Source: a virus
DNA length: 23,521 bases
Virus record (IMG/VR): IMGVR_UViG_3300005441_000033
Coordinates: 1-23,521 of that record
Reading direction: 5' to 3' (one strand)
Shown here piece after piece: positions 13,101 through 20,373 of this stretch. Position numbers and translations under genes: made by a program. The stretch's first letter is position 1; each line of letters begins with the position of its first letter. The notes below the pieces were generated by a model. It searched no databases and had not been told where the DNA came from. It worked only from the letters and a program-made list of their open reading frames with translations.

Positions 13101-15479
13101 AAGACCTGCTGAGATCATGCTTGTCGGGTTCTTGATCAGTAGCATGACACCAACCAAAGCACCGATTAGTACTGTCGTACCAACCAAGCCCTTGGCTAGC
13201 TCGTTCCAGTCCAACCCAGCAAGCTTGGTTACCGCAGTCGCCAAGACATCCACTGCCGCGGCCAACAGAATCATTGAGAGCGCAACAAACGGCATCTTAG
13301 CGAATCCGGTAAATCCGGAGAACTTCTCGAACAGAAGCAAAGAACCTAGCAACTGAGCAAACATCACCGTGATCGCCGAACTAGCCCGAATAAGACCAGC
13401 CTGATCGATCTTGGACAGAGTGTTCATCGAAATGGCGAGAATACCCACTGCCGCAGCGATTTGAAGCAAGGTCGCAGCACGCAAGGTATTCTGCATAGCT
13501 CCGAGAGCACCCGTGAGATTCTCGAAGCCCTCGCTGATGTTCTCGAATATGCCGCCGACACCCTTGCCACCGAGGATATTGCGGATCGCTAGTCCGATCG
13601 AGGCCAAGACACCAGTACCAATACCGGCGAGAATATCGTTGAAGTCAAGGCCGCCCAGCATCTCCGAAATATCGTTCCCGAGATCGCCGAAGAAACTACT
13701 TGCCCAGCGACGGAAGCCCTGCATTTTGTCCCAGACGCCAGTGATGACGCTAAGAACCTTGCTCCAGGCAAACGATGCAAGTTCACCCAGCTTCTGGATT
13801 GGAGACAGATTGACGTCGAGGTCGCCAACCTTACCCGCCACAGACCCCAAGAAGCCCAGCAGAACCTTAATCAGTTTGATAGGAACCGCCAGAACCTTAC
13901 CGATACCTTCGAACACATCATGCAGGCCACTACCACTCTTGATGGCGTCCCGAACTTTGACAAGCCAGTCGCCAATGTTTCCCGTGAATTCTAGGAAACC
14001 ACCAGAACCCTCAGTCACTACACCAAGGAGGTCGAAAATAACACCGACAATCTCCTTAACGATGGTGAAACCGATGTCGAGAAGAGCGAAGAAGCCCTTG
14101 AATGTCCTCTTGAGATTGTCCGCCGTGGTGCTGCTGATCGTCAGACCAGCGGTGAAGTCGCGAATACTCTTCGAGAATTCAGCCAGTTGCTTGCCCGTGG
14201 TCGCCGGAAATATGTCTCGGAAAGCCTCTCTAATCGGTTTGACGAAAGCGAGAAGAGCTTTCCAAGCATTTCCAATTCCTTCGATGAGAGCCTTGCGCCC
14301 GCCTAGCTTATCCCAATCCGCCAACAGTTTGTTACGTGCATCAGCGGATCGACTGATCATACCACCGATGACGTTGTTGACATTGGTGAAGAGCGTCTTT
14401 GCCTCTTCGAAATCGCCGAAGATCAGCTTCCACGTCTGCGACCAACCAGAACCCGCGGTCTCCTTCAGCGTTCCCATCAACTGCGAGAACGTCTTGACCT
14501 GGGTTGCGGCATTCTTAGCCATCTGAGCTTGCTTCTGAATGGCTTCGATTTCGGCTTTGTTAAATCCTTGGGCAGCAAGTTGAGCGTCAGTAAGATCGCC
14601 CGTAAACTGAGCCAACGTTCGTGTCAGAACATCCGATGTTAGCCATGACTTCTCACCAGGTTTGGCAGTGATGGATTCACGGAAAGATTTGCCTTCAATG
14701 GTGACATTCTTCATGTCACCCTTGAGTTTGACAGCACCCTTGCTGAGCGTTCCCATTTTCTGCGCATTCAGCGCCAAGGCTCGTTGGAATACGGTACCGC
14801 CCATACCCGCGTTGACAACCGAGTTCCAGTCCTCCAGGGAAACGCGTCCTGCAGAAATGGCTTGCGAGAGCTGATACATGGCGGTAGATGCCTGCTGCGA
14901 ATTGGAGCCGGAAAGCGCAGCCAAGTTGGCGATACCCTTGATAGCAGCCACAGCAGGTTTGAGTGCCACACCAGCCGCGGTAAACGTACCGATGTTTCGT
15001 GCCATCTCGGAGAAATTATAGATCGTCTGATCCGAGTAGTGGTTCAATTCATCGAGAGCAGCGGTGACATCCTTCAGATTTGTTCCTGCTGAAACCGTGT
15101 TCGACAGAATCGTCTGAATGGAGTTCAGGTTAGTCTCATATTCGCGAAAACCCGCCATGATAGGTTCTACGCTGAGAGACTTGACCATGTTTTGACCAGC
15201 AAATATCGCCTGGTTGGTCACGTTCTGAATCGCCGACATTCCAACGATTCCCATGGTCTTAAACCGGTCAGAAATACGTTGTACCCCATCCTCGATGGTC
15301 CTCAACGCACCAGACTGCTTGTGTGCGGCGGCGCCAAGGTTATCGAGTCCCTTGGTACCCTCCTGCATTTTCAGTTTCTGATTGAACTGTTCGAGCTTCT
15401 GAAGACTCTTGTCGATGCCGGCCAGGAATTGTTCACCCTGGAACTTCATCGCCACTACGCGCTCTTCGATAGTAGCCAT
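10197..15479 (-). CDS. Tape measure protein
   Basis: 1760 residues, by far the longest gene. Residues 1-110 start with a helical region (IDKSLQKLEQFNQKLKMQEG). About 110-270 is the TP901-type tape measure core (YETNLNSIQTILSNTVSAGT, FSEMARNIGTFTAAGV). A hydrophobic central part (about 640-1180) includes six repeats of 56-59 residues, each with a conserved Trp (W758, 817, 876, 933, 990, 1046). Two matching motifs, SPSKEFEKIGKYV (from S1318) and SPSKVFAEIGSYS (from S1603), frame a coiled coil at about 1345-1475. It sets tail length; at about 0.15 nm per residue a tail near 260 nm is expected. The ATG directly follows the previous stop (TAAATG) without a good ribosome site, so translation is probably coupled. 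Confidence 0.95.
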   Translation of the reverse strand: MATIEERVVAMKFQGEQFLAGIDKSLQKLEQFNQKLKMQEGTKGLDNLGAAAHKQSGALRTIEDGVQRISDRFKTMGIVGMSAIQNVTNQAIFAGQNMVKSLSVEPIMAGFREYETNLNSIQTILSNTVSAGTNLKDVTAALDELNHYSDQTIYNFSEMARNIGTFTAAGVALKPAVAAIKGIANLAALSGSNSQQASTAMYQLSQAISAGRVSLEDWNSVVNAGMGGTVFQRALALNAQKMGTLSKGAVKLKGDMKNVTIEGKSFRESITAKPGEKSWLTSDVLTRTLAQFTGDLTDAQLAAQGFNKAEIEAIQKQAQMAKNAATQVKTFSQLMGTLKETAGSGWSQTWKLIFGDFEEAKTLFTNVNNVIGGMISRSADARNKLLADWDKLGGRKALIEGIGNAWKALLAFVKPIREAFRDIFPATTGKQLAEFSKSIRDFTAGLTISSTTADNLKRTFKGFFALLDIGFTIVKEIVGVIFDLLGVVTEGSGGFLEFTGNIGDWLVKVRDAIKSGSGLHDVFEGIGKVLAVPIKLIKVLLGFLGSVAGKVGDLDVNLSPIQKLGELASFAWSKVLSVITGVWDKMQGFRRWASSFFGDLGNDISEMLGGLDFNDILAGIGTGVLASIGLAIRNILGGKGVGGIFENISEGFENLTGALGAMQNTLRAATLLQIAAAVGILAISMNTLSKIDQAGLIRASSAITVMFAQLLGSLLLFEKFSGFTGFAKMPFVALSMILLAAAVDVLATAVTKLAGLDWNELAKGLVGTTVLIGALVGVMLLIKNPTSMISAGLGLIALAAGIRILVKAVTDLSGLSWEELGKGLIGVGGLLLGLGLFTKFAQANKTGILAGAGLLLLAAGIKILASAVGDMAGLSWAEIGRGLVAMAGSLALATASLMLIPPTAPLAAASVLIVAVSLGMVAKALEQMGKMSWGEIGKSLTLMLGALTIITAAVTIIPPTAPAGAAAVLIVALSLGKIGDALERFSKFSWGEILKAGVVLAGSLGIIAGAMILMSGALPGAAALLVVTASLAILAPVLTTLGGMSWGEILKGLVALAGALTIIGIAGLVLTPVIPSLIGLGAAITLLGAGLALAGAGVFLFATGLALLAASGGAATVVVVGLVTALIGLIPMIVKQFGVALVALADVIVKGAPAIGRALMAILNTLLDVIDKISPKIINVLLKLLTILIEKLAQYVPRMVDAGARLVTGVLNGMAKRVDGMVTAATNLIVAFINSISKNLPRIIQAGVNLIINFVNGIANAIRSNSDRMNAAGRNLASAIVEGMVSGIRNGIGAVVDAARTIAKNALSAAKAALGIHSPSKEFEKIGKYVNDGFRKGLDGNKSQIDTAFKDLKAMVSNMAKESSKDIDALEAKLKKLNSARKKDRQEIKETKAALAQANKEHLAAVRAQAYLTAAYKNQQTALGKLATQYDTVTAKLEAAKQTLADAIKTRDDYNKQIREQFSDLPSATGETKLADYLDNLKKQIADTKTFANAIQRLRSLGLNDETYQDLLSSGTSALPFMQELLAGGKASVDQLNQLGKELDTVGTSLGKTASSQLYQAAVDSAAGLVKGLQNQQAAIEKQMDKIADSLVNAIKKKLGIKSPSKVFAEIGSYSAQGLVKGLDDNVGLVGKSAENIADKAVITLQKSLANVDKMVGGNLHFQPVVRPVLDLTDIQKNASKIDTLLPTKGKLTVAGAYSQAVNLASAINNSRNPDDDPDGSGGSVFNYTQNNYSPKALTTSEIYRKTKNQVSTVKEALST
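12255..13247 (-). repeat. Six hydrophobic repeats within the tape measure
   Basis: Each unit has the form x-(L/M)-x-x-(L/M/F)-(D/S)-W-x-E-(L/I)-x-K/R-(G/S)-L followed by 25-30 hydrophobic residues, for example SWEELGKGLIG, SWAEIGRGLVA, SWGEIGKSLTL, SWGEILKGLVA. The Trp codons lie at 13208, 13031, 12854, 12683, 12512 and 12344, so the period is 177, 177, 171, 171 and 168 bases. At DNA level the copies share a GATCTCGCCCCA-like string on the plus strand. Confidence 0.85.
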
Positions 15480-15857
15480 TTAGGAGGAGGTCACCGCCTT
15501 TCTTACTCGTTGCTCGATTCGATCGAATATGGGTTTCATGGCAGGGTTGATGTAATCGATGCCTTGCACATAGCCACCCGTCCCAGTCGAATAACCATAC
15601 TGGAGCATGATGGCCACGGGAAAGCCGGTCTCAACATCGGTGTTATACCAGGTAATCGTTAGATTTGCCCTGGTCTTTTCGATTTTATAGTTCCAACTGG
15701 ATGCTGCCAAGCCCGATTCTTTAGGAGTAGCCGACGCTAGAGCTGTGACTCCATCGCGAGCGTAGGAGTCCAACCCGTTGTACATATCACCACGGGATAA
15801 TCTCCTGAGAAAATCTTCTGTTTTCCTGAAGGATCCGCTCGAACTGAAAGAAATCAC
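15480..15857 (-). CDS. HK97 gp10-like tail completion protein
   Basis: 125 residues; GTG start at 15857 with AAGGAG 7 bases upstream. Central motif ESGLAASSWNYKIE followed by a strand pair (LTITWYNTDVE), VAIMLQYGYSTGTGGYVQG and a C-terminal helix (PIFDRIEQRVRKAV) matches the HK97 gp10-like (head-tail joining / tail completion) family. Such genes normally lie between the capsid and tail tube genes; here it stands directly before the tape measure, behind two fibre-like genes. It may therefore have a tail-specific role. The stop is adjacent to the tape measure start, so the two are translationally coupled. Confidence 0.72.
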   Translation of the reverse strand: MISFSSSGSFRKTEDFLRRLSRGDMYNGLDSYARDGVTALASATPKESGLAASSWNYKIEKTRANLTITWYNTDVETGFPVAIMLQYGYSTGTGGYVQGIDYINPAMKPIFDRIEQRVRKAVTSS

Positions 15858-15866
15858 AGCAACTCC

Positions 15867-16607
15867 TTACGGCGCGATCCAGGCTCCACCAACACGCTTC
15901 TTGGGTTTAGCCGTCACCCATGCTCCACCGACGCGAACCTTGACTTTGGTGTTGGCCGTCAGTGAAACCCATGAACCACCGACGCGAACCTTGACCTTGG
16001 GATTTGTTCCCGTTCCATTGTTGGTCCAGAAAGATGCATCATCAACGTCAGCGACCCATGTCGAAGACCCCGACCACACACCGGCCAGCATAGAAATTCC
16101 AGAAGTGGCCTTGGTGAATGTTCCGCCCACTGTCGTGCGCGCCAATTCGGTCCAGGTTTGACCGTCGCTGGACTTGTAGAAGCGCAGAATATTGTCTGCG
16201 CCCATATTGCCACAGCCCAACCAATCGTTGGCTGTCCAGCTTGATCCAAGCCCAACAGTGGTGTCAGTAATAACATCACTGGAATGGGTTGCTGAACCGA
16301 ATGTTTCAATACCCAATGTTGCATTGATAGGACTCGAGAACAACGTAACGTGATTACCAGCGCCATCATGAGCGCCGATATAAAACTCAGTCTCTGCCGT
16401 CGCCGTACCACTCTTGGCGAACTTAACGGCCCAAATACCATTGGCCAAATTTTGATTGTTCTGACCATGGGCATGAGGATATGACGACAGAGCCGCGACA
16501 TGCATTTTACCACTGGTCTCGGTAACGCCGGTTACCGTTGTCGGCCATTTAGTGGCATTAATGGAGTTATCTGCGAAATCATCATGTAGGGTTTGTGTGT
16601 ACGACAT
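15867..16607 (-). CDS. Lectin-like minor tail protein with GGxW ends
   Basis: 246 residues; ATG at 16607 with GAGGT upstream. Residues 5-200 look like a concanavalin/LamG-type beta sandwich: it begins DDFADNSINATKWP, the usual opening of such domains, and has a middle strand run WAVKFAKSGTATAETEFYIG and RFYKSSDGQTWTELAR. The C-terminal 40 residues contain three repeats (KVRVGGSWVSL, KVRVGGAWVTA, KRVGGAWIAP), encoded in part by a 20-base direct repeat. A carbohydrate-binding role on the virion is likely from the fold, but the ligand is unknown. The place between tail tube and tape measure is unusual for such a protein. Confidence 0.78.
   Translation of the reverse strand: MSYTQTLHDDFADNSINATKWPTTVTGVTETSGKMHVAALSSYPHAHGQNNQNLANGIWAVKFAKSGTATAETEFYIGAHDGAGNHVTLFSSPINATLGIETFGSATHSSDVITDTTVGLGSSWTANDWLGCGNMGADNILRFYKSSDGQTWTELARTTVGGTFTKATSGISMLAGVWSGSSTWVADVDDASFWTNNGTGTNPKVKVRVGGSWVSLTANTKVKVRVGGAWVTAKPKKRVGGAWIAP
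15925..15995 (-). repeat. 20-base direct repeat coding GGxW units
   Basis: The plus-strand string CCACCGACGCGAACCTTGAC occurs at 15925-15944 and 15976-15995, 51 bases (17 codons) apart, inside the C-terminal repeats of the lectin-like protein. A diverged third copy is near 15888-15905. Such repeats can change copy number by slippage or recombination. Confidence 0.8.
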
Positions 16608-16618
16608 CGCTTACCTCG

Positions 16619-17476
16619 CTATGCGCTGGTGTCGAACCACACAGAACCGTTGTTCACCGAACCTGGGTCGACGGAACCGATGTAGAAGTTAACGCCGTCA
16701 GCGTCAACATAGGATGAACCGTTGTGAAGACGCATATCGGGGAATTCTCCGGTGGCGACCAGATCGGTAGCAAGCTGTGCCATGGTTCGATTGGTCCACG
16801 CACCCGACTTGCGTTGAATGACATCGTCGTTGGTTGCCGACAGCGCAGCGATGTCAGTCAGATCCGAATCGAGAGGCTGTTTGGTGTCTCCGACCGCCTT
16901 GACGCCTGCTGGCGTCACAGCTCGAGTGGTATCCGTACCTGTCGTGGTTTCGGCATTCGTAGCAAGCTCGACGATGCCCTTAGCGGTGTCCGTGGCAGCA
17001 AGCTGTGCCAGTCCCGCAGGAGTTACGGCTCGTACTGTATCAGTGCCGGTCGTTACTTCGGCATTCGTAGCAAGCTCGACAATACCTTTTTGCGTGGTGG
17101 TAGCCGCCAATTGAGCCAACCCCGCAGGGGTAACAGCTCGAGCAGTGTCGCTACCGGTCGTTACTTCCGCATCGGTAGCGAGTTCAACAAGACCACGACG
17201 AGTATCGCTGGCAGTCAATGCAGCCAAGGAAAATGGAGTGACCGCTCGAGCAGTGTCTGTTCCTGCGATCGTTTCAGCATCGGTGGCAAGCTCGACGACA
17301 CCTTGTGCAGTTTCACTGGCACTGCCGATAGATCCCACCACAGATCCGGCGTCGATCGTCGAACCATCGAACTTGGTGATGATGAGATGGCCGGAACCAT
17401 TCACGGTTGCACTGACGATCGAGTTGGCCTCGATTTCCAGCGTTCTTTCTGCTGTCAATACGGTAACAGTAGCCAC
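16619..17476 (-). CDS. Tail-fibre-repeat protein
   Basis: 285 residues; GTG start at 17476 with AGAAGGG upstream. After a 55-residue beta N-terminus (LIITKFDGSTIDAGSVVGSI) come four 36-residue repeats at 56-91, 92-127, 128-163 and 164-197, each of the form GIVELATNAEVTTGTDTVRA followed by VTPAGLAQLAA. This is the phage tail fibre repeat (Phage_fiber_2 type) that forms trimeric fibres in coliphages such as T2/T4-like and lambda-like phages. The C-terminal part ends FYIGSVDPGSVNNGSVWFDT, typical of a fibre tip. It lies between the second tail tube gene and the tape measure, which suggests fibres attached along or at the end of the tail tube. Confidence 0.85.
   Translation of the reverse strand: MATVTVLTAERTLEIEANSIVSATVNGSGHLIITKFDGSTIDAGSVVGSIGSASETAQGVVELATDAETIAGTDTARAVTPFSLAALTASDTRRGLVELATDAEVTTGSDTARAVTPAGLAQLAATTTQKGIVELATNAEVTTGTDTVRAVTPAGLAQLAATDTAKGIVELATNAETTTGTDTTRAVTPAGVKAVGDTKQPLDSDLTDIAALSATNDDVIQRKSGAWTNRTMAQLATDLVATGEFPDMRLHNGSSYVDADGVNFYIGSVDPGSVNNGSVWFDTSA
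16886..17311 (-). repeat. Four tandem 108-base repeats in the fibre gene
   Basis: Four in-frame repeats of 36 codons (the last slightly short). On the plus strand the recurrent core is GTAGCAAGCTCGAC, seen well in the two central copies. Diverged third positions show the array is old enough not to be a recent duplication. Confidence 0.85.
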
Positions 17477-17488
17477 GAGACCACCCTT

Positions 17489-18283
17489 CTAATCGTCTGA
17501 GCTGATCGAATATGAGTCAACACCGACGGAAACCACAGTAGGCCAGGTAATCTGAACAACAGTTGCTTCCAGGTACTGAATAGCGTCGGCAGGACCAGTC
17601 ACGGTAAACGTATCGTCTTCGTTGTCCTCGACCTCGAGCGTAACGATGACGTCAAATATGGTGATCAATTCGGCCAGAGTGGGGATTCTCGGCGGAGTCG
17701 ATGCAGTTCCATATAGAACGTCCTCGACCGCGGCCAAGGTAATCGGATGAATATCGCGAGAATCAATAATGATGTGGGCCGACTGTGAATATCCCGACAT
17801 CGCCACCGGACGAGTGGTGATGTTCCAGCTGAAATTCGTCGGTTCTGTCGATTCAGCAATACTCTCACGACTGAGTTGCGACGGAGATACCAATGCGTTG
17901 TACACGATGTGCAACTTATAGCCGTGCGAAACGCCGTCAGTATCGTTACCCACCATGGTTCGGTAGGAAAGTCCAAATGACTTTCGCCGCTGCTGAGCAA
18001 GATACAGACCGGGTCGAACCGTCGCAGTACCGTCGCATTGCGCGAATTCCGTAGGATATGTGTAAGCCTCAATAGTGGCGGCGAACTCCTCCGCAGAGGA
18101 CACATTCAGATACTTCACACCATCCAAGTAATACGCTCGTGGTTCCCCACCTGATGGAGCCTCAGCGACCGAGGTGAGTCCATTCCATGCAACGCCGGGG
18201 GAAGAATCGATATACAGAACACCACGATCAACACCTGCTTCGAAGAAGCGCTCTCCCGCAGCATTCCAATTCAGCCTTGTCAT
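17489..18283 (-). CDS. Second tail tube protein (paralogue)
   Basis: 264 residues; ATG at 18283 with GAGGAGG about 9 bases upstream. Residues 1-200 align along their length with the protein at 18860-19747: shared blocks GVLYI, VAWNGLT, EEFAATIEAYTYPTEFAQ (EEFGATIEAYTYPDEFAQ in the paralogue), FGLSYRT, and YKLHIVYNAL. The C-terminus differs: instead of the IPSVTG domain it has a short beta stretch (TFTVTGPADAIQYLEATVVQ) ending DSYSISSDD. Codon use is less GC-biased than in the first copy, which suggests lower expression. It may be a minor tube component at one tail end or an alternative tube subunit; the sequence does not decide. Confidence 0.82.
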   Translation of the reverse strand: MTRLNWNAAGERFFEAGVDRGVLYIDSSPGVAWNGLTSVAEAPSGGEPRAYYLDGVKYLNVSSAEEFAATIEAYTYPTEFAQCDGTATVRPGLYLAQQRRKSFGLSYRTMVGNDTDGVSHGYKLHIVYNALVSPSQLSRESIAESTEPTNFSWNITTRPVAMSGYSQSAHIIIDSRDIHPITLAAVEDVLYGTASTPPRIPTLAELITIFDVIVTLEVEDNEDDTFTVTGPADAIQYLEATVVQITWPTVVSVGVDSYSISSDD

Positions 18284-18297
18284 ATGAGCTCCTCCTC

Positions 18298-18837
18298 TCA
18301 GCCCCGAGATCCTGTTCGTGCTCTACGTTGTGCGTTAAGCTGCTGACGCTGTCGAGCGGCATCACCACGAGACATCTTCTTCTCGGGTTGGTTCTTCACA
18401 CTATTCACACGAATAAGTGCAAAGAGACGATTCAAATGCCGCGTCTCCCATTCAATCGGAATGTGATATGCAATCATCCAGTAATGAATGATCTCAGCAG
18501 TGATAATTTCGCGGTTGCGAGGAGCACTTGGATGATCAGTGAATCGAGTAGCCGTTTGTTTACCGTTAATGTACTCGTTGATGTCATCGAAGTTCTTTTG
18601 CGACAAGTGGAGAAAAATCTCCGGAGGAACATCAGGAGTCAATGTCATGGCCTGAATGTACCACAACGTTTCTTCGCCAGTCTTTTCTTCTGAACTAAGA
18701 AACGGCTTCTCGAATCGTGACTCCCATTTTGACAGTGAGACCAGAGAGTGCTCTAGCTCCAACGTATAAACCGTTGTTACGAACGAATTCGTCGATTCGT
18801 CGAAACGTTCGGACATAGGCACATCGATGGTAAGCAC
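18298..18837 (-). CDS. Probable tail assembly chaperone
   Basis: 179 residues; the GTG start at 18837 was chosen because AAAGGAG lies 8 bases upstream and the upstream tail tube gene stops at 18860. The C-terminal half carries a pattern I associate with chaperones of Gram-positive siphophages: an EIIHYWMIAYHIPIEWE helix, RHLNRLFALIRVNSVKN, then a basic KKMSRGDAARQRQQLNAQRR tail. It lies between two tail tube paralogues upstream of the tape measure, the expected neighbourhood. No slippery sequence or overlapping second frame is visible near its end, and only 14 bases separate it from the next gene, so the usual -1 frameshift product seems absent. Confidence 0.7.
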   Translation of the reverse strand: MLTIDVPMSERFDESTNSFVTTVYTLELEHSLVSLSKWESRFEKPFLSSEEKTGEETLWYIQAMTLTPDVPPEIFLHLSQKNFDDINEYINGKQTATRFTDHPSAPRNREIITAEIIHYWMIAYHIPIEWETRHLNRLFALIRVNSVKNQPEKKMSRGDAARQRQQLNAQRRARTGSRG

Positions 18838-18859
18838 TCTCTGGTCTCCTTTCTCTGTC

Positions 18860-19747
18860 TTACGCGAAGGTGATGAGCCAGTCGTCGTCCGTGACGGCCG
18901 GGAACTTGTAGCCCTGCGCCGGAACAGCATTGACGACGGTGTTGGCCGTGATCGGACCGTACGCACCCGCCGGAACAACCTCGCCGTCGATCATGTAGAT
19001 GACGCCGGTAACAGACGGGATCGTGATGATGTCCGTCGATGCGTTGTAGGTCGGAGCCGTCGGCGTCGCCGTGACGATGGTTCCAGTGAACAGCGCCATC
19101 ACCGCAGCCGGCAGAGGAAGGCTCGGGTCCGTGCCCACCGTGCCGTAGAGCAGATCCTCGAGCGCGGCAAGCGCCAGCACGTCAACCTTGGTCGAATCGA
19201 TGACCAGACTGGCCGTCGGCTTGTAGGCGACACCACCAACCGTTCCGACCTCGACCGGCGTTGTCGTGAGCTCCCAGCTGAAAGTGATAGCTTCCGGCGA
19301 GTCGTTGATGGACGCGTAAGCCTTCTCCGACGGCGCTGCCAGAGCGTTGTAGATCAGATGCAGCTTGTATCCGTGGTCGGTGCCGGCCAGATCGTTCCCC
19401 AGCCGCGTGCGGTAGGACAGACCGAAAGTCTTGCGCGTCTGCTGACCCACGTAGACGCCACCCTCGTGTACGAGCATGCCGTCGAACTGAGCGAACTCGT
19501 CCGGGTACGTGTAGGCCTCGATGGTGGCGCCGAATTCCTCGACGGACACCAGACTCAGGTAGGGAATGTTGTCCGCGTAGGTCTTGGTGACCTCCGCACC
19601 GGTCGGCGACTCCGTAACGGTGGTAAGACCGTTCCAGGCGACACCATCGTTGAACACACCCGAGCTGTTCGGGATGTACAGGACGCCATGGTCGACACCG
19701 GTTTCGTACAGGCGCTCACCGACCTGGTCCCAAAGGAGCTTGGTCAT
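18860..19747 (-). CDS. Major tail tube protein with C-terminal beta domain
   Basis: 295 residues; ATG at 19747 with GAGGAGAAG upstream. Residues 1-210 are the tube domain, similar throughout to the 17489-18283 protein. Residues 226-295 form an added domain (TPTAPTYNASTDIITIPSVT, VIYMIDGEVVPAG, then GYKFPAVTDDDWLITF) that also ends the capsid fusion protein at 20391-22406. Tail tube proteins of lambda (gpV) and others carry a C-terminal Ig-like domain on the tail surface, so a surface decoration is likely. Codons are almost always C/G-ending, as in the capsid gene, in line with very high expression; this makes it the main tube subunit. Confidence 0.88.
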   Translation of the reverse strand: MTKLLWDQVGERLYETGVDHGVLYIPNSSGVFNDGVAWNGLTTVTESPTGAEVTKTYADNIPYLSLVSVEEFGATIEAYTYPDEFAQFDGMLVHEGGVYVGQQTRKTFGLSYRTRLGNDLAGTDHGYKLHLIYNALAAPSEKAYASINDSPEAITFSWELTTTPVEVGTVGGVAYKPTASLVIDSTKVDVLALAALEDLLYGTVGTDPSLPLPAAVMALFTGTIVTATPTAPTYNASTDIITIPSVTGVIYMIDGEVVPAGAYGPITANTVVNAVPAQGYKFPAVTDDDWLITFA

Positions 19748-19757
19748 TTACTTCTCC

Positions 19758-20057
19758 TCAGAAATACAACGTGAACACGTCGTGATTTTGGTTGTTCGCC
19801 TTGTAGTGTCGATCATACGTACACAAAGGCAAAGCAGCGATCTTGGCCAGGATAATGCTATCTGGATTCGGATCGATGAGCGTCACTTGGTAACGCTGTT
19901 GGTAGGAATATGGACGATTGCCAGCGAACTTTGTGTCCGCATCATCACGTTGATAGACGATGCAGGGGTATTCCATCTGCACGTTGGAGGGTGGCTGGAA
20001 ATACACCTTCGGAGTGATAACCTTAAATATTGCATGGAGATCAAGCCGTTGGCCCAT
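19758..20057 (-). CDS. Probable tail terminator / completion protein (99 aa)
   Basis: The ATG at 20057 lies 17 bases inside the upstream gene, with GGGGGTG 5-11 bases before it. The product begins MGQRLDLHAIFKVITPKVYF and has the pattern of tail terminators and neck proteins: an N-terminal helix, a strand with YPCIVYQRDD, then YQQRYQVTLIDPNPDSIILA (strand followed by the helix that packs on it). Position between a connector-type protein and the major tail protein supports this. The family assignment is by pattern and gene order only. Confidence 0.72.
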   Translation of the reverse strand: MGQRLDLHAIFKVITPKVYFQPPSNVQMEYPCIVYQRDDADTKFAGNRPYSYQQRYQVTLIDPNPDSIILAKIAALPLCTYDRHYKANNQNHDVFTLYF

Positions 20058-20373
20058 GATAGACACCCCCCAACTCCAACAGAAGGCGGGGTCTCTGAAC
20101 CTCAACCGAAGTCACGATCCAGAGAGTCCCCGCCCACCGAATGTAGCGGATGGCATGAAAATGTTCGTTGGCGTAAGCATCAGCGACGATACTGATAGAG
20201 TTGCCGACAGAAATATCGAAATTGACTTTCTGATCAGCTTCCAGGCGTCGAGCATTGCGAATGATATCACCGTAATACGGGTATTCCACAATTACATCGA
20301 CAAATATCCCTGAGTTCGCTGGGCTTTCTATCTGTCCGTCGGCATATCCCACTTCGCCGAAGAACTTAGCCAT
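20041..20373 (-). CDS. Probable head-tail connector / stopper protein (110 aa)
   Basis: The ATG at 20373 follows the capsid stop by 17 bases. Beta-rich product with the motifs YYGDIIRNARRLEADQ, NSISIVADAYANEHFHAIRY and LWIVTSVEVQRPRLLLELGG, a pattern I know from neck proteins located just after the capsid gene in Gram-positive siphophages (head closure or stopper role). It is the first of the two short genes between capsid and tail tube. No ribosome site is visible and the start codon lies in a perfect hairpin (20367-20390), so translation may be restrained relative to capsid protein. Confidence 0.72.
   Translation of the reverse strand: MAKFFGEVGYADGQIESPANSGIFVDVIVEYPYYGDIIRNARRLEADQKVNFDISVGNSISIVADAYANEHFHAIRYIRWAGTLWIVTSVEVQRPRLLLELGGVYHGPTA

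Noticed and set aside
11713-14526. Plus-strand open frames of 414 and 337 codons
   Set aside because: They are antisense to the tape measure, rich in Ala/Pro/Arg/Ser as expected from reading Ala/Gly/Leu-rich coding DNA backwards. No promoter or ribosome site.
18827-19774. Plus-strand open frame of 315 codons
   Set aside because: Antisense to the tail tube gene with extreme codon bias; the Arg/Asp/Val-rich product is typical of a shadow frame.
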